Shown in pieces: positions 17,072-26,024 of a DNA stretch of 64,000 bases (positions within the stretch are counted from its first letter, which is position 1; each line of letters starts with the position of its first letter). The notes beneath the pieces are model-generated. The model made no database searches, had not been told where the DNA came from, and worked only from the letters and a program-made list of their open reading frames with translations. The position numbers were made by a program, and so were the translations under genes. Origin of the DNA: Rs1 sp038900335 (GTDB taxonomy: Bacteria > Pseudomonadota > Gammaproteobacteria > Pseudomonadales > Balneatricaceae); assembly GCA_038900335.1 (NCBI GenBank), contig JBBMRB010000010.1:1-64000 (forward strand). The letters run 5' to 3'.

Positions 17072-17950
17072 ATGAGAAAAGGAATAATTTTAGCCGGTGG
17101 AAGTGGTACTCGCTTATACCCGTTAACAAAAGTAGTTAGTAAGCAGTTAATGCCAGTATACGATAAACCGATGGTTTATTATCCGTTAGCGACTTTAATG
17201 CAAGCTGGTATTAGAGAAATACTTATTATATCTACCCCAGAAGAAATTCATCGTTTTGAAAATCTTTTAGGTAATGGTGACAATTTTGGTGTTTCTATTT
17301 CTTATAAAATACAGCCGAGTCCTGATGGCCTAGCCCAAGCATTTCTTCTTGCTGAAGACTTTTTGGATGGTTCTGCGGCAGCTCTAGTGCTCGGTGATAA
17401 TATGTTTTATGGTCATGATTTAACTAAATCACTACAAAGCGCTAATGCACAAGAATCTGGAGGCACTGTTTTTGGGTATCATGTTTCTAATCCTTGTTCT
17501 TATGGCGTAGTTGAATTTGATGAGGCTGGAACTGCAGTTTCTATCGAAGAGAAACCAGAAGTGCCAAAGTCTAATTATGCGATACCAGGTTTATACTTTT
17601 TTGATAAGCGTGTTGTTGAATTGGCTAAAAAAGTAGAACCTTCTGAGCGTGGTGAATTAGAAATAACAGATGTTATAGAGCAGTATTTAAAAGCTGGTGA
17701 GTTAAAGGTTGAGATCATGGGCCGTGGTACCGCATGGCTTGATACTGGAACTCATGATGATTTATTGGCGGCGGCTAATTTTATTTCGACCATCGAAAAA
17801 CGGCAAGGGTTAAAAGTTAATTGTCCTGAAGAAGTCGCTTTTCGTAATGGCTGGTTGAGTAAAGAAAAATTGTGTGAGATAGCTCAACCACTTCGTAAAA
17901 GTGGTTATGGTGAATATCTTCTAAAGTTAGTTGAAGAGCGTATATTTTAA
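17072..17950 (+). CDS. rmlA: glucose-1-phosphate thymidylyltransferase
   Basis: First step of dTDP-L-rhamnose synthesis: dTTP plus glucose-1-phosphate to dTDP-glucose. The 292-aa protein starts MRKGIILAGGSGTRLYPLT with the nucleotide-binding GGSGTRLYP at 9-17, then SKQLMPVYDKPMVYYPL and LGDNMFYG. The start is ATG 17072, not 17057: this gives the standard family length and has an AAGAGA ribosome site upstream. It overlaps the next gene's ATG by 1 bp. Also known as rfbA. Confidence 0.96.
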   Translation: MRKGIILAGGSGTRLYPLTKVVSKQLMPVYDKPMVYYPLATLMQAGIREILIISTPEEIHRFENLLGNGDNFGVSISYKIQPSPDGLAQAFLLAEDFLDGSAAALVLGDNMFYGHDLTKSLQSANAQESGGTVFGYHVSNPCSYGVVEFDEAGTAVSIEEKPEVPKSNYAIPGLYFFDKRVVELAKKVEPSERGELEITDVIEQYLKAGELKVEIMGRGTAWLDTGTHDDLLAAANFISTIEKRQGLKVNCPEEVAFRNGWLSKEKLCEIAQPLRKSGYGEYLLKLVEERIF

Positions 17951-18498
17951 TGAAATATATTGATACTGCTATTGATGACGTAAAAATTATTGAGCCTCAA
18001 GTTTTGGGTGATGATCGTGGTTTTTTTATGGAAACATTTAGAGTTGATGAATTTAATCAACATTGTGCGCAGCGCCATTTTGTACAAGAGAATCATAGTA
18101 AATCGGCTCATGGCATTTTGCGCGGGCTACATTATCAGTTGGATAATACGCAAGGTAAATTAGTTCGCGTTACGTCTGGTGAAGTTTATGATGTTGCTGT
18201 CGATATGCGAAAATCATCATCTACTTATGGAAAGCATGTCGGTGTTGTTCTGTCTGCTGAAAACAAAAGACAACTGTGGGTGCCTGAGGGTTTCGCTCAT
18301 GGGTTTTACGTGATGAGTGAGTCTGCTGAGTTTGTATATAAGTGCACTGACTATTATGCGCCAGAACATGAAGTTTCTTTATTGTGGAATGATCCTGCTT
18401 TGGCTATTGATTGGCCATTGATTGAAGGAAAACTTCCAATACTATCTAGTAAAGATGAAGTCGGCTTGTTATTTGCTAATGCTCCTTCGTTTTCTTAA
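17950..18498 (+). CDS. rmlC: dTDP-4-dehydrorhamnose 3,5-epimerase
   Basis: The 182-aa cupin epimerase converts dTDP-4-keto-6-deoxyglucose to the L-rhamno form. Landmarks: DDRGFFMETFRVDEF (about 23-37), QENHSKSAHGILRGLHYQ (about 47-64) with the active-site His, and PEGFAHGFYVMSE. Length is normal. The ATG overlaps the rmlA stop (TAATG). The gene order A-C-D-B differs from the enteric B-D-A-C order but all four are present. Confidence 0.96.
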   Translation: MKYIDTAIDDVKIIEPQVLGDDRGFFMETFRVDEFNQHCAQRHFVQENHSKSAHGILRGLHYQLDNTQGKLVRVTSGEVYDVAVDMRKSSSTYGKHVGVVLSAENKRQLWVPEGFAHGFYVMSESAEFVYKCTDYYAPEHEVSLLWNDPALAIDWPLIEGKLPILSSKDEVGLLFANAPSFS

Positions 18499-18512
18499 GT
18501 TGTAAATATATT

Positions 18513-19391
18513 ATGAAAATAATTGTAATTGGGCGTAGTGGGCAATTAGCTTGGGAACTTGCTAGGTTGACTACAGAAAAGCATCAAATGGTTTGTTTAG
18601 GGCGTGATGATATTGATTTAAAATGCCAAGCTAACATTATTACCACTTTAGTTAAATATGAAGCGGAGGCCGTTATCAACGCAGCGGCTTATACTGCTGT
18701 AGATTTGGCAGAATCAGATAGTGATTCTGCCTATAACCTGAATGAAGGTGCAGTTGGTCTTTTAGCTATTGTATGCAAAGAGTTATCATTGCATTTAATT
18801 CAAATATCAACAGACTTTGTGTTTGATGGTAATAAATCTACGCCTTATTTTCCTAATGATACTGTTAATCCAATGAGTGTTTATGGGGCGAGCAAGGCTG
18901 CCGGTGAACAAGTATTATTAAAGTTATTACCTGATGCTAGTTGTATTATTCGTACGTCATGGGTTTATTCTATTCACGGTAATAACTTTGTTAAAACAAT
19001 GCTTTGTTTAATGGCTGAAAAATCAGAATTGGGTATTATAAGTGATCAAATTGGTAGCCCAACATCGGCTAAATCTTTAGCTCAAGCTTGCTTGTATGCT
19101 GCATTACATCGAGTGAAAGGTATCCACCATTGGACTGATGCTGGTGTTGCTAGTTGGTATGATTTTGCAATAGCTATTCAAGAATTAGCATTGAAACGTA
19201 ATATTCTTTCTGTGCCTATTATTATTAATCCTATTTCTACTAGTCAATATCCTACTCCTGCGAAACGTCCAAGTTATAGTGTGCTTGATAAAACTAGTTT
19301 AGTTGAACACTTTTCTGGTGTATTGAATAGACATTGGCAAGTAGAATTAAATGAAATGCTTGATGAGTTAAGCTCATCAAGTGTTAACTAA
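18513..19391 (+). CDS. rmlD: dTDP-4-dehydrorhamnose reductase
   Basis: Final reduction to dTDP-L-rhamnose. The 292-aa SDR-extended enzyme has IIVIGRSGQLAWELAR at the N-terminus (nucleotide site, with Arg-Ser in place of the more usual Lys/Asn-Gly), NAAAYTAVDLAESD (about 56-69), STDFVFDGN and the catalytic Tyr/Lys in VYGASKAAGE (about 127-136), then IIRTSWVYS. It lies 14 bp after rmlC and 23 bp before rmlB, clearly in the same operon. Confidence 0.95.
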   Translation: MKIIVIGRSGQLAWELARLTTEKHQMVCLGRDDIDLKCQANIITTLVKYEAEAVINAAAYTAVDLAESDSDSAYNLNEGAVGLLAIVCKELSLHLIQISTDFVFDGNKSTPYFPNDTVNPMSVYGASKAAGEQVLLKLLPDASCIIRTSWVYSIHGNNFVKTMLCLMAEKSELGIISDQIGSPTSAKSLAQACLYAALHRVKGIHHWTDAGVASWYDFAIAIQELALKRNILSVPIIINPISTSQYPTPAKRPSYSVLDKTSLVEHFSGVLNRHWQVELNEMLDELSSSSVN

Positions 19392-19414
19392 AATCTTTTA
19401 AAGAATAGATAATT

Positions 19415-20527
19415 ATGAAAACATTATTAGTAACTGGTGGTGCTGGCTTTATAGGTGCAAATTTTATTCATTATTGGTTAGAAAAATATAAAGCCGATAA
19501 AATTGTAGTACTTGATGCATTAACCTATGCGGGTAATATTGCGAACTTAGAAAATGTTAAAGAGAATGCTCATTGTACTTATGTACAAGGAAATATTTGC
19601 GATCAAGTTCTTGTTGAATCTTTACTTGATAAATACAAAGTGGATACATTGGTGCACTTCGCTGCTGAATCTCATGTCGACCGTTCGATTACTGGGCCTG
19701 ATGAGTTTATTGAAACTAATATTATTGGTACTTACACGTTATTAAAAGCCGCCAAAAATATTTGGATCGATGTTCCTAAATCATTAGGCAACAAACCATT
19801 GGAACACCGTTTTCATCATGTATCTACAGATGAAGTTTATGGTACGTTATCGGCAACAGATCCTGCATTTACTGAAGATACTGCTTATGCTCCCAATTCT
19901 CCATACTCTGCAAGTAAAGCAGCCAGTGACCATTTAGTACGTGCTTATCATCATACGTATGGCTTAAATATTACTACGAGTAATTGTTCAAATAACTATG
20001 GACCATATCATTTCCCTGAAAAATTAATTCCATTAGTTATTACAAATATTCTTCATGATAAGGCGTTACCTATTTATGGCGATGGTCAACAAATACGTGA
20101 TTGGCTCTATGTTGAAGATCATGCTTACGGTATTGATTTAGTTTTAAGTAAAGGTCGTGTCGGTGAAAATTATAATATAGGGGGTAATAACGAGTGGGCA
20201 AATATTGATATTGTTAAAGCAGTGTCAAAATTAGTTGAGAAAGAGTTCATAAGTAATCCTCTTTTATCTACACGTTTTCCATTAGCTAAAGCTGCTATTA
20301 ATCAAAATACAGAATCATTAATCACTCATGTTAAAGATAGATTAGGACATGACCGTCGTTACGCTATTGATGCTACTAAAACAAATAATGAACTGGGTTA
20401 TAAACCTCAAGAAACATTTGAAACAGGAATTGAAAAAACTGTTATATGGTATTTAAATAATGAGTCATGGTGGAGAAGTGTAATGGACGGTACTTATCAA
20501 ACTTGGATTGATTCTCAATATAAATAA
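19415..20527 (+). CDS. rmlB: dTDP-glucose 4,6-dehydratase
   Basis: Second step in dTDP-rhamnose synthesis. The 370-aa protein has the extended-SDR cofactor motif TGGAGFIGANF (about 7-17), HFAAESHVDRS (about 81-91), HVSTDEVYGTL (about 133-143), with the Asp-Glu pair and the Tyr of YSASKAASDHLV as catalytic residues, and TSNCSNNYGPYHFPEKLIPL. Length fits RmlB. The next gene, manC, starts 42 bp later after an AAGGA ribosome site. Confidence 0.97.
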   Translation: MKTLLVTGGAGFIGANFIHYWLEKYKADKIVVLDALTYAGNIANLENVKENAHCTYVQGNICDQVLVESLLDKYKVDTLVHFAAESHVDRSITGPDEFIETNIIGTYTLLKAAKNIWIDVPKSLGNKPLEHRFHHVSTDEVYGTLSATDPAFTEDTAYAPNSPYSASKAASDHLVRAYHHTYGLNITTSNCSNNYGPYHFPEKLIPLVITNILHDKALPIYGDGQQIRDWLYVEDHAYGIDLVLSKGRVGENYNIGGNNEWANIDIVKAVSKLVEKEFISNPLLSTRFPLAKAAINQNTESLITHVKDRLGHDRRYAIDATKTNNELGYKPQETFETGIEKTVIWYLNNESWWRSVMDGTYQTWIDSQYK

Positions 20528-20569
20528 CGTTAAATATTTCACCTCAATATTAATATTAAAGGACAGTAC

Positions 20570-22009
20570 ATGTTAATCCCAGTAGTTATGGCCGGTGGTT
20601 CAGGCACTCGTTTGTGGCCTCTGTCTCGCAAATTGTTTCCCAAACAATTCTTACCGCTCATTAGTAAAGACTCGATGCTTCAAGCAACATTGAATCGTTT
20701 AGGTGGTTTGGATCTAGCTGAGCCGATTATAATTTGTAATGAAGAACATCGGTTTATTGTTGCAGAGCAATTACGCAAGCTAGGTGAATTAGGGAAGATA
20801 ATTTTAGAGCCTATGGGACGTAATACAGCACCTGCTGTAGCTCTTAGTGCGTTGGTGGCATCTAGTCTTGGCGACGATCCTTTATTGCTTGTACTTGCAG
20901 CTGATCATGTTATTGAAGATGAAAAAGCGTTTCAAGAGGCTATCGTCAAAGGTGTTGATCTTGCACAGCAAGGTAAATTAGTGACTTTTGGTATTGTGCC
21001 GCAAAGTGCACATACTGGGTATGGTTATATTAAGCAAGGCGAAGCGCTTGATGACAGCGCTTTTTCTGTTGTTTCTTTTGTTGAAAAACCCAGTGCCGAA
21101 CTTGCGACGCAATATGTTAATTCTAAAGAATATCTTTGGAACAGCGGCATGTTTCTATTCAAAGCAAGTAGCTATTTAAAGGCATTAGAACAACATCGTC
21201 CTGATATTTTAGAAGCCTGTAAAGCGTCAATGAATTCTATTGAGGATGATTTAGACTTTGTTCGCGTTGATCCTGTTGAATTTGAAAAATGTGATGATGA
21301 ATCAATCGATTATGCGGTGATGGAACCATTGTGTGCACAAAATAATAATTCGGTAGCAGTTGTACCGCTTGATGCTGGTTGGAATGATGTTGGCAGTTGG
21401 GCGTCACTACAAGAGCTAGCGGATAAAGACGAAAACGGTAATCACCTGCATGGTGATGTTATTGCTCATAATACGACGAATACTTATGTTCGTGGTGACA
21501 AAAAACTAATTACAACACTTGGTGTTGAAAATTTAGTGATTGTTGACACGCCTGATGCCTTATTAGTATCAAGTATTGATGCGAGTCAAGATGTTAAAGA
21601 AATTGTAAATCAGTTAAAAGCTGACAATCGTCCTGAGGCAACGATTCATCGAGAAGTGTATCGTCCTTGGGGTAAATATGATTCGATTGATAATGGTGAA
21701 CGTTATCAAGTTAAATGTATTACTGTTAAGCCCGGAGCTAAGTTGTCCGTTCAAATGCATCATCATCGTGCTGAACATTGGATTGTAGTTAGTGGTTGCG
21801 CCAAAGTAACCAATGGTGACAAGATCTTCTTGTTAACCGAAAATCAGTCTACTTATATTCCCATCGGCGAAATACACGCTCTTGAAAACCCAGGAAAGGT
21901 TTCATTAGAGCTCATTGAGATTCAATCGGGTGGTTACTTAGGAGAAGACGATATTGTGCGTTTTGAAGATATTTATGGCCGCACTGATAAAAAGAATATC
22001 AAGGATTAA
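20570..22009 (+). CDS. manC: mannose-1-phosphate guanylyltransferase / mannose-6-phosphate isomerase
   Basis: A bifunctional type-II enzyme (479 aa). Residues 1-345 form the guanylyltransferase domain: AGGSGTRLWPLSR, FPKQFLPL, EPMGRNTAPA, and FVEKP. The last 120 residues are the cupin isomerase domain (YRPWGKYDSID, KPGAKLSVQMHHHRAEHW). It supplies GDP-mannose, or GDP-sugars derived from it, for the locus. No phosphomannomutase gene is in the window, so that activity must come from elsewhere. Also called cpsB, algA or rfbM in other systems. It is the last gene of the array before the IS3 scar. Confidence 0.95.
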   Translation: MLIPVVMAGGSGTRLWPLSRKLFPKQFLPLISKDSMLQATLNRLGGLDLAEPIIICNEEHRFIVAEQLRKLGELGKIILEPMGRNTAPAVALSALVASSLGDDPLLLVLAADHVIEDEKAFQEAIVKGVDLAQQGKLVTFGIVPQSAHTGYGYIKQGEALDDSAFSVVSFVEKPSAELATQYVNSKEYLWNSGMFLFKASSYLKALEQHRPDILEACKASMNSIEDDLDFVRVDPVEFEKCDDESIDYAVMEPLCAQNNNSVAVVPLDAGWNDVGSWASLQELADKDENGNHLHGDVIAHNTTNTYVRGDKKLITTLGVENLVIVDTPDALLVSSIDASQDVKEIVNQLKADNRPEATIHREVYRPWGKYDSIDNGERYQVKCITVKPGAKLSVQMHHHRAEHWIVVSGCAKVTNGDKIFLLTENQSTYIPIGEIHALENPGKVSLELIEIQSGGYLGEDDIVRFEDIYGRTDKKNIKD

Positions 22010-22397
22010 CATGACCAACTTCATTACCTGATTCTAGGATTTTGAAAGAGGTCGTTCAAAATTATGTCAGTGTCAAGAAAGTCTGTCTGTTCTACGCAAC
22101 TAAGTCAGGACACTTTCCTTTAGGTGCTTTGTTAATATTCTACTGGTGACAGATCACTGTTGGTTGTATGAAACCGTTCTAAGTTGTAATTACGCATATA
22201 CGCCGTCGCATCATTTCTCATATCGGTGTTTGTCAAGACAGTTGGCACCCTTTAGTATTTGTATAACATAACGACTTTAGGATTGGCCTAAAACCGCTTA
22301 ACTCTTTACTTAATTCTCTTAGCTACTATAATGCTATGCTTTTTATTTAAGTCCCATTTTAAAATGAGGGATGTGTTGTTTAATTATAGGGGCGTTA
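22010..22397. other. non-coding gap with IS3 scar
   Basis: The 388-bp gap between manC and the ligase gene has no intact gene. Bases 22132-22233 hold a decayed IS3 orfB end on the minus strand (listed separately); bases 22080-22131 are probably the corresponding element end. The promoter of the ligase gene must lie in 22240-22390. An AGGGG ribosome site precedes 22398. Confidence 0.6.
22132..22233 (-). pseudogene. IS3-family transposase OrfB, C-terminal remnant
   Basis: On the minus strand the frame reads MRNDATAYMRNYNLERFHTT then NSDLSPVEY and stops. This is the signature end of IS3-group OrfB (family pattern: YI..YN..R.H..L.YLSPVEYE). After the stop the same frame continues QST, stop, RKVS, stop, so the original protein has lost its tail to nonsense changes. 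Nothing of the catalytic DDE core remains upstream. It marks the right edge of the polysaccharide island. Confidence 0.75.
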
Positions 22398-23690
22398 ATG
22401 AGTCGTGCATTTTTTTGGTTTATTTCTTTATGTGTATTTTTTACCTTTTCTCTAAGCTTGGTAATTGCTAGCGGTTATTCATTTGGCATCGCGCTTTTAT
22501 TTTTAGCATCGTTATTTTTTACAGGCTTTGTGCTGGTTAAAAAATTATTTACTAGCTCTATAACTACTATTAGCGCTACTAGTACTGCTGCTGGGCATAT
22601 TAACAACAATCAAGATAAATGGCTTTTTTATACCTTCCTGGTATATGGCTTAGGTTTACTGGGTTTTGTTTATATTGATGGTTTTAATGTACGTGCGTTT
22701 GATGGCCCCTCTCGCTTTATTCTCGCTCTACCTGCGTTATTTATGTTATTGCATTGTCGTTTTAAATTAAGCTGGTTATTTTATGGTGTGGCTATCGGTG
22801 CTGTATTGACGTTTGTATTAGCTTATTATGAGCGCTTTTACTTAGGCAAGGCCCGTGCTAATGGCGGCATTGTTGCTATTATGTTTGGTAACATTGCTAT
22901 GATGCTGGGTGTCATTAGTTTTGTGGCTGCTTTATGGGCTTATGCTGCAAAGCGCTATTTTGTTGCTACTTTTATGATAATAGCGGTGATATGCGGTATC
23001 GGTGCCTCTTTTTTATCAGGCTCGCGCGGTGGCTGGGTGGCGCTGCCTTTAATCGCGGCTTTTTTACTGTGGCATAGCCGTGATTTACTGGGTAAAAAAT
23101 TAACGCTCAGTATTGCCGTGCTTAGCCTAGTGGCTCTAGTAGCTATTGCATTAGCGCCAAAGCTAGGTGTTGGTATGCGTATTGCGCAAGCAAATAATAA
23201 TATTGAGCGCTATATGCAAGGCGATTCTTATAGCTCAGTTGGTTTACGTTTTGATATGTGGAAAGGCGCTTGGTATTTATTTAAATATGCGCCTATTCTA
23301 GGTGCTGGCGAATACGGTGCGATGGCATTAAAAAAGGAGCAGGCCGAGCAAGGTCTTATTCACCCTGCTGCTGCTAAATTCTCCCACGCCCATAGTGAGT
23401 ATTTTGATGCCTTAGGCTTGCGTGGCTTGGTTGGTTTCTTGTTATTAATGGCGGTTTATCTTATACCACTGCGTCTGTTTTTGCAGAAGATGCGTGAATA
23501 CCCAGATGATTGGAATATTAAAGCGTATGCCATGGCTGGTGCATTGGTGCCGATGAGTTTTATGGATTTTGGCCTCACGCAAGCGATGTTTAGCCACAAC
23601 AGCGGCATAATGATGTACGTGTTCCCTATTATTTATTTTTGGGCTGCTGTTCGCTGGGCACAAAAGGATAAGCTGCGCAGTGATAATTAA
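22398..23690 (+). CDS. O-antigen ligase/polymerase family membrane protein (WaaL-like)
   Basis: A 430-aa protein with about eleven membrane helices and the Wzy_C/WaaL family core: FLSGSRGGWVALPLIAAF (about 206-223) and a periplasmic segment ending HPAAAKFSHAHSEYFDALGLRG, whose HAHSEYFD resembles the conserved His of ligases. ATG 22398 is preferred over 22371 because AGGGG lies just upstream. It lies outside the IS scar and its base composition is like the host chromosome, so it is probably the resident ligase that joins polymerised O-antigen to lipid A-core. Ligase versus polymerase cannot be settled from sequence. Confidence 0.75.
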   Translation: MSRAFFWFISLCVFFTFSLSLVIASGYSFGIALLFLASLFFTGFVLVKKLFTSSITTISATSTAAGHINNNQDKWLFYTFLVYGLGLLGFVYIDGFNVRAFDGPSRFILALPALFMLLHCRFKLSWLFYGVAIGAVLTFVLAYYERFYLGKARANGGIVAIMFGNIAMMLGVISFVAALWAYAAKRYFVATFMIIAVICGIGASFLSGSRGGWVALPLIAAFLLWHSRDLLGKKLTLSIAVLSLVALVAIALAPKLGVGMRIAQANNNIERYMQGDSYSSVGLRFDMWKGAWYLFKYAPILGAGEYGAMALKKEQAEQGLIHPAAAKFSHAHSEYFDALGLRGLVGFLLLMAVYLIPLRLFLQKMREYPDDWNIKAYAMAGALVPMSFMDFGLTQAMFSHNSGIMMYVFPIIYFWAAVRWAQKDKLRSDN

Positions 23691-23756
23691 CATGGCTATT
23701 CACATTTAGGCTCAAGGCCCGCTGTTAGCCGTATTTATGCTTGTTACCCTTGTTAT

Positions 23757-23790
23757 AAAACAGCTCATGTCAAAACCATGAGCTGTTTTT
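23757..23790. terminator. bidirectional rho-independent terminator
   Basis: AAAACAGCTCATG (23757-23769), loop TCAAAAC, CATGAGCTGTTTTT (23777-23790). A perfect stem with T-runs on both strands, placed between the convergent ligase and ggt genes. Confidence 0.9.
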
Positions 23791-23821
23791 TACACTGTTA
23801 TTAACTCAAACTTTATTCAAT

Positions 23822-25597
23822 TTAAAACCCGTCAGCAGATGATGTGCTGCGTCTAGGATCCCCTGCACCGTAGAATACATCTTCACCTACCATGATGCTT
23901 TGTATTGCGCCCATTGCCGATTTTTGTACCACTTTGTGGCCCTTTGCTTCTAATAGCTTGACTGTATCAGTGCTGATGCCCTGTTCTACGCGAATTTCAT
24001 CAGGTAGCCATTGATGATGGATACGTGGTGCGCTAACAGCGGATTGGATGTTCATGCCGTGGTCGATCACATTCATGATTACCTGCAGTGTGGTGGTGAT
24101 AATGCGTGAGCCGCCTGGGCTGCCGGTAACTAAGAAGTTTTTGCCATCTTTCATTACGATAGTCGGTGACATCGAGCTGAGCATGCGCTTTTCAGGTTCT
24201 ATCTTGTTGGCAGCACCGCCTAGCAGGCCGTAGGCGTTCGCTACACCAGGTTTTGCACTGAAGTCATCCATTTCATTGTTTAGTAAGAAGCCTGCACCAG
24301 GCACGGCAATAGCGGAGCCGTAGCTAAAGTTGATGGTGTAGGTGTTGGATACCGCATTACCGAATTTATCAACGATTGAGAAGTGTGTTGTCTCGTTGCT
24401 TTCATAACCTGCGGGTTCACCTGCGCGTACGGTTTTGCTCGGTGTGGCTTTATCCATATCGATACTGGCGCGTAAATCATTTGCGTATTTTTTGTCAGTG
24501 ATACCTTTTAATGGCACTTTGACAAAATCTTGATCGCCCAAGTATTCAGCGCGATCGGCATAGGCGCGTTTCATCGCTTCAGCCATGAGGTGTAATGTTT
24601 TAGCTGAGTTGTGGCCATATTCACCAATAGGGAAGCCTTCTAGCATGTTAAGAATTTGCACAATGTGCGCACCGCCTGAGCTAGGTGGTGACATTGAGAA
24701 GATATCATAACCGCGATAACTACCTTTTACCGGCTCACGTACTTTTGGTTGATATGCTTTTAGATCGGCTAGGGTCATCATGCCGCCATTGTTTTTCATA
24801 TCATCGATAATCAGGTTGGCGGTTTCGCCCTCATAAAAGCCTTTTACACCAAGGTCTGAGACACGCTGTAAGGTTTTGGCTAAATCTGTCTGTACAAATA
24901 AATCACCGGCCTCATAAAAACTACCATCGGCTTTGTAGAACAGTTTTTTACCGTAATCAAATTTTGCTAATTTATCGTGGCGCTGTTTTAAGCCCTTACT
25001 AAAGCGCAGCGGTGCAATAAAACCTTCTTTTGCTAGTTTAATCGCAGGGGCTAGTGCCTCTTGCCTGGTAATAGTACCGTATTTTTCCAGTGCCATTAAT
25101 AAGCCGGCGACAGTGCCAGGTACACCTGCGGATAAGTGGCTAAAGCGGCTTCGCTGTTGTACGACATTGCCATCCTTATCTTGGAACATTTTCTCGTAAG
25201 CTGCTTTTGGCGCTTTCTCGCGATAATCAATAGCGGTGACATTGTTATTTTTTTCAGAGGAGATCAGCATAAAACCACCGCCACCAATGTTGCCAGAGCG
25301 CGGTTGCGTAACCGCTAATGCAAAGCCTGCGGTTACAGCTGCATCAATGGCGTTACCGCCTTTTTTTAGAATCTCTAAGGCAACTTCAGTTGCCAGAGTA
25401 TGGCTGGTGGCGACCATGCCATTTTTAAACTCTACCGGGTGGCTCCTCTGCCCTTCTAAAATAGCGCTACTGTCAGCTAAAACAAAAGGGGCGTGCAGTA
25501 TACCTAGCAGTGCTAGCACTAAGGGTTTAGTCGCTAATTTTACAGGCGTGGCAATGCTTGCTGTTAAAGGGCTTTTTTTAAAGGTTTGTGATCTCAT
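23822..25597 (-). CDS. ggt: gamma-glutamyltransferase (glutathione hydrolase proenzyme)
   Basis: A periplasmic N-terminal-nucleophile enzyme (591 aa) that hydrolyses or transfers the gamma-glutamyl group of glutathione. There is a basic, long signal peptide (hydrophobic LVLALLGILHAPFVLA ending near residue 42). GNAIDAAVTAGFALAVTQPRSG is the family signature, and the autoprocessing Thr lies in NETTHFSIVD (about 403-412), starting the small subunit; GSPGGSRIITTTLQ follows near the C-terminus. AAGGAAG sits 8 bases before the ATG. Monocistronic between two promoter/terminator regions. Confidence 0.95.
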   Translation of the reverse strand: MRSQTFKKSPLTASIATPVKLATKPLVLALLGILHAPFVLADSSAILEGQRSHPVEFKNGMVATSHTLATEVALEILKKGGNAIDAAVTAGFALAVTQPRSGNIGGGGFMLISSEKNNNVTAIDYREKAPKAAYEKMFQDKDGNVVQQRSRFSHLSAGVPGTVAGLLMALEKYGTITRQEALAPAIKLAKEGFIAPLRFSKGLKQRHDKLAKFDYGKKLFYKADGSFYEAGDLFVQTDLAKTLQRVSDLGVKGFYEGETANLIIDDMKNNGGMMTLADLKAYQPKVREPVKGSYRGYDIFSMSPPSSGGAHIVQILNMLEGFPIGEYGHNSAKTLHLMAEAMKRAYADRAEYLGDQDFVKVPLKGITDKKYANDLRASIDMDKATPSKTVRAGEPAGYESNETTHFSIVDKFGNAVSNTYTINFSYGSAIAVPGAGFLLNNEMDDFSAKPGVANAYGLLGGAANKIEPEKRMLSSMSPTIVMKDGKNFLVTGSPGGSRIITTTLQVIMNVIDHGMNIQSAVSAPRIHHQWLPDEIRVEQGISTDTVKLLEAKGHKVVQKSAMGAIQSIMVGEDVFYGAGDPRRSTSSADGF

Positions 25598-26024
25598 AAC
25601 TTAATCTTCCTTGTGGTTTGTTTTTTTTAACCTTTCTTATTTTTAATAACTAGGATTTTTAAACAGTTGTTTTACTCCTTTGACAAATTAGTGAAAAACA
25701 GACGCTAACGCAAGGCTATTATCCACTATGGAATTAAATAAGATTAATGCCAGCTTATTGGCTACAGGTAATAGATGAAAAAGTAATAGTCAGATTTTTT
25801 TTAATTCTAAAATTTTTTTATTGCGTATGTTGTATTATGCAGTGCGTAATGCGTAATGCGTGACATAACAGTGTCATCTGCTTGTCACATTGATGGGTTA
25901 AAACTTAGCTTGTGTCAAAGCACAAGCTTGCAATATAACTGTTAACAGCACATCTAATTCTGTACACAGCCGGCATGTTAATGTCTCTTTGAGCAGTGGC
26001 AGAGTTAGTCGATGGAGATGGAAT
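25598..26024. other. divergent promoter region ggt / phoH-like
   Basis: A 427-bp non-coding region, AT-rich, holding the promoters of the leftward ggt and rightward phoH-like genes. A short direct repeat GCGTAATGCGTAATGCGT lies near 25846-25863, and the PhoH-like start has a GGAG site at about 26014. No gene is seen here; a leftward frame across 25898-26173 overlaps the real PhoH coding sequence and is discounted. Confidence 0.5.

Noticed and set aside
25236..25604. 122-codon plus-strand frame antisense to ggt
   Set aside because: It overlaps the GGT signal peptide and N-terminal core, has no ribosome site and no recognisable domain.
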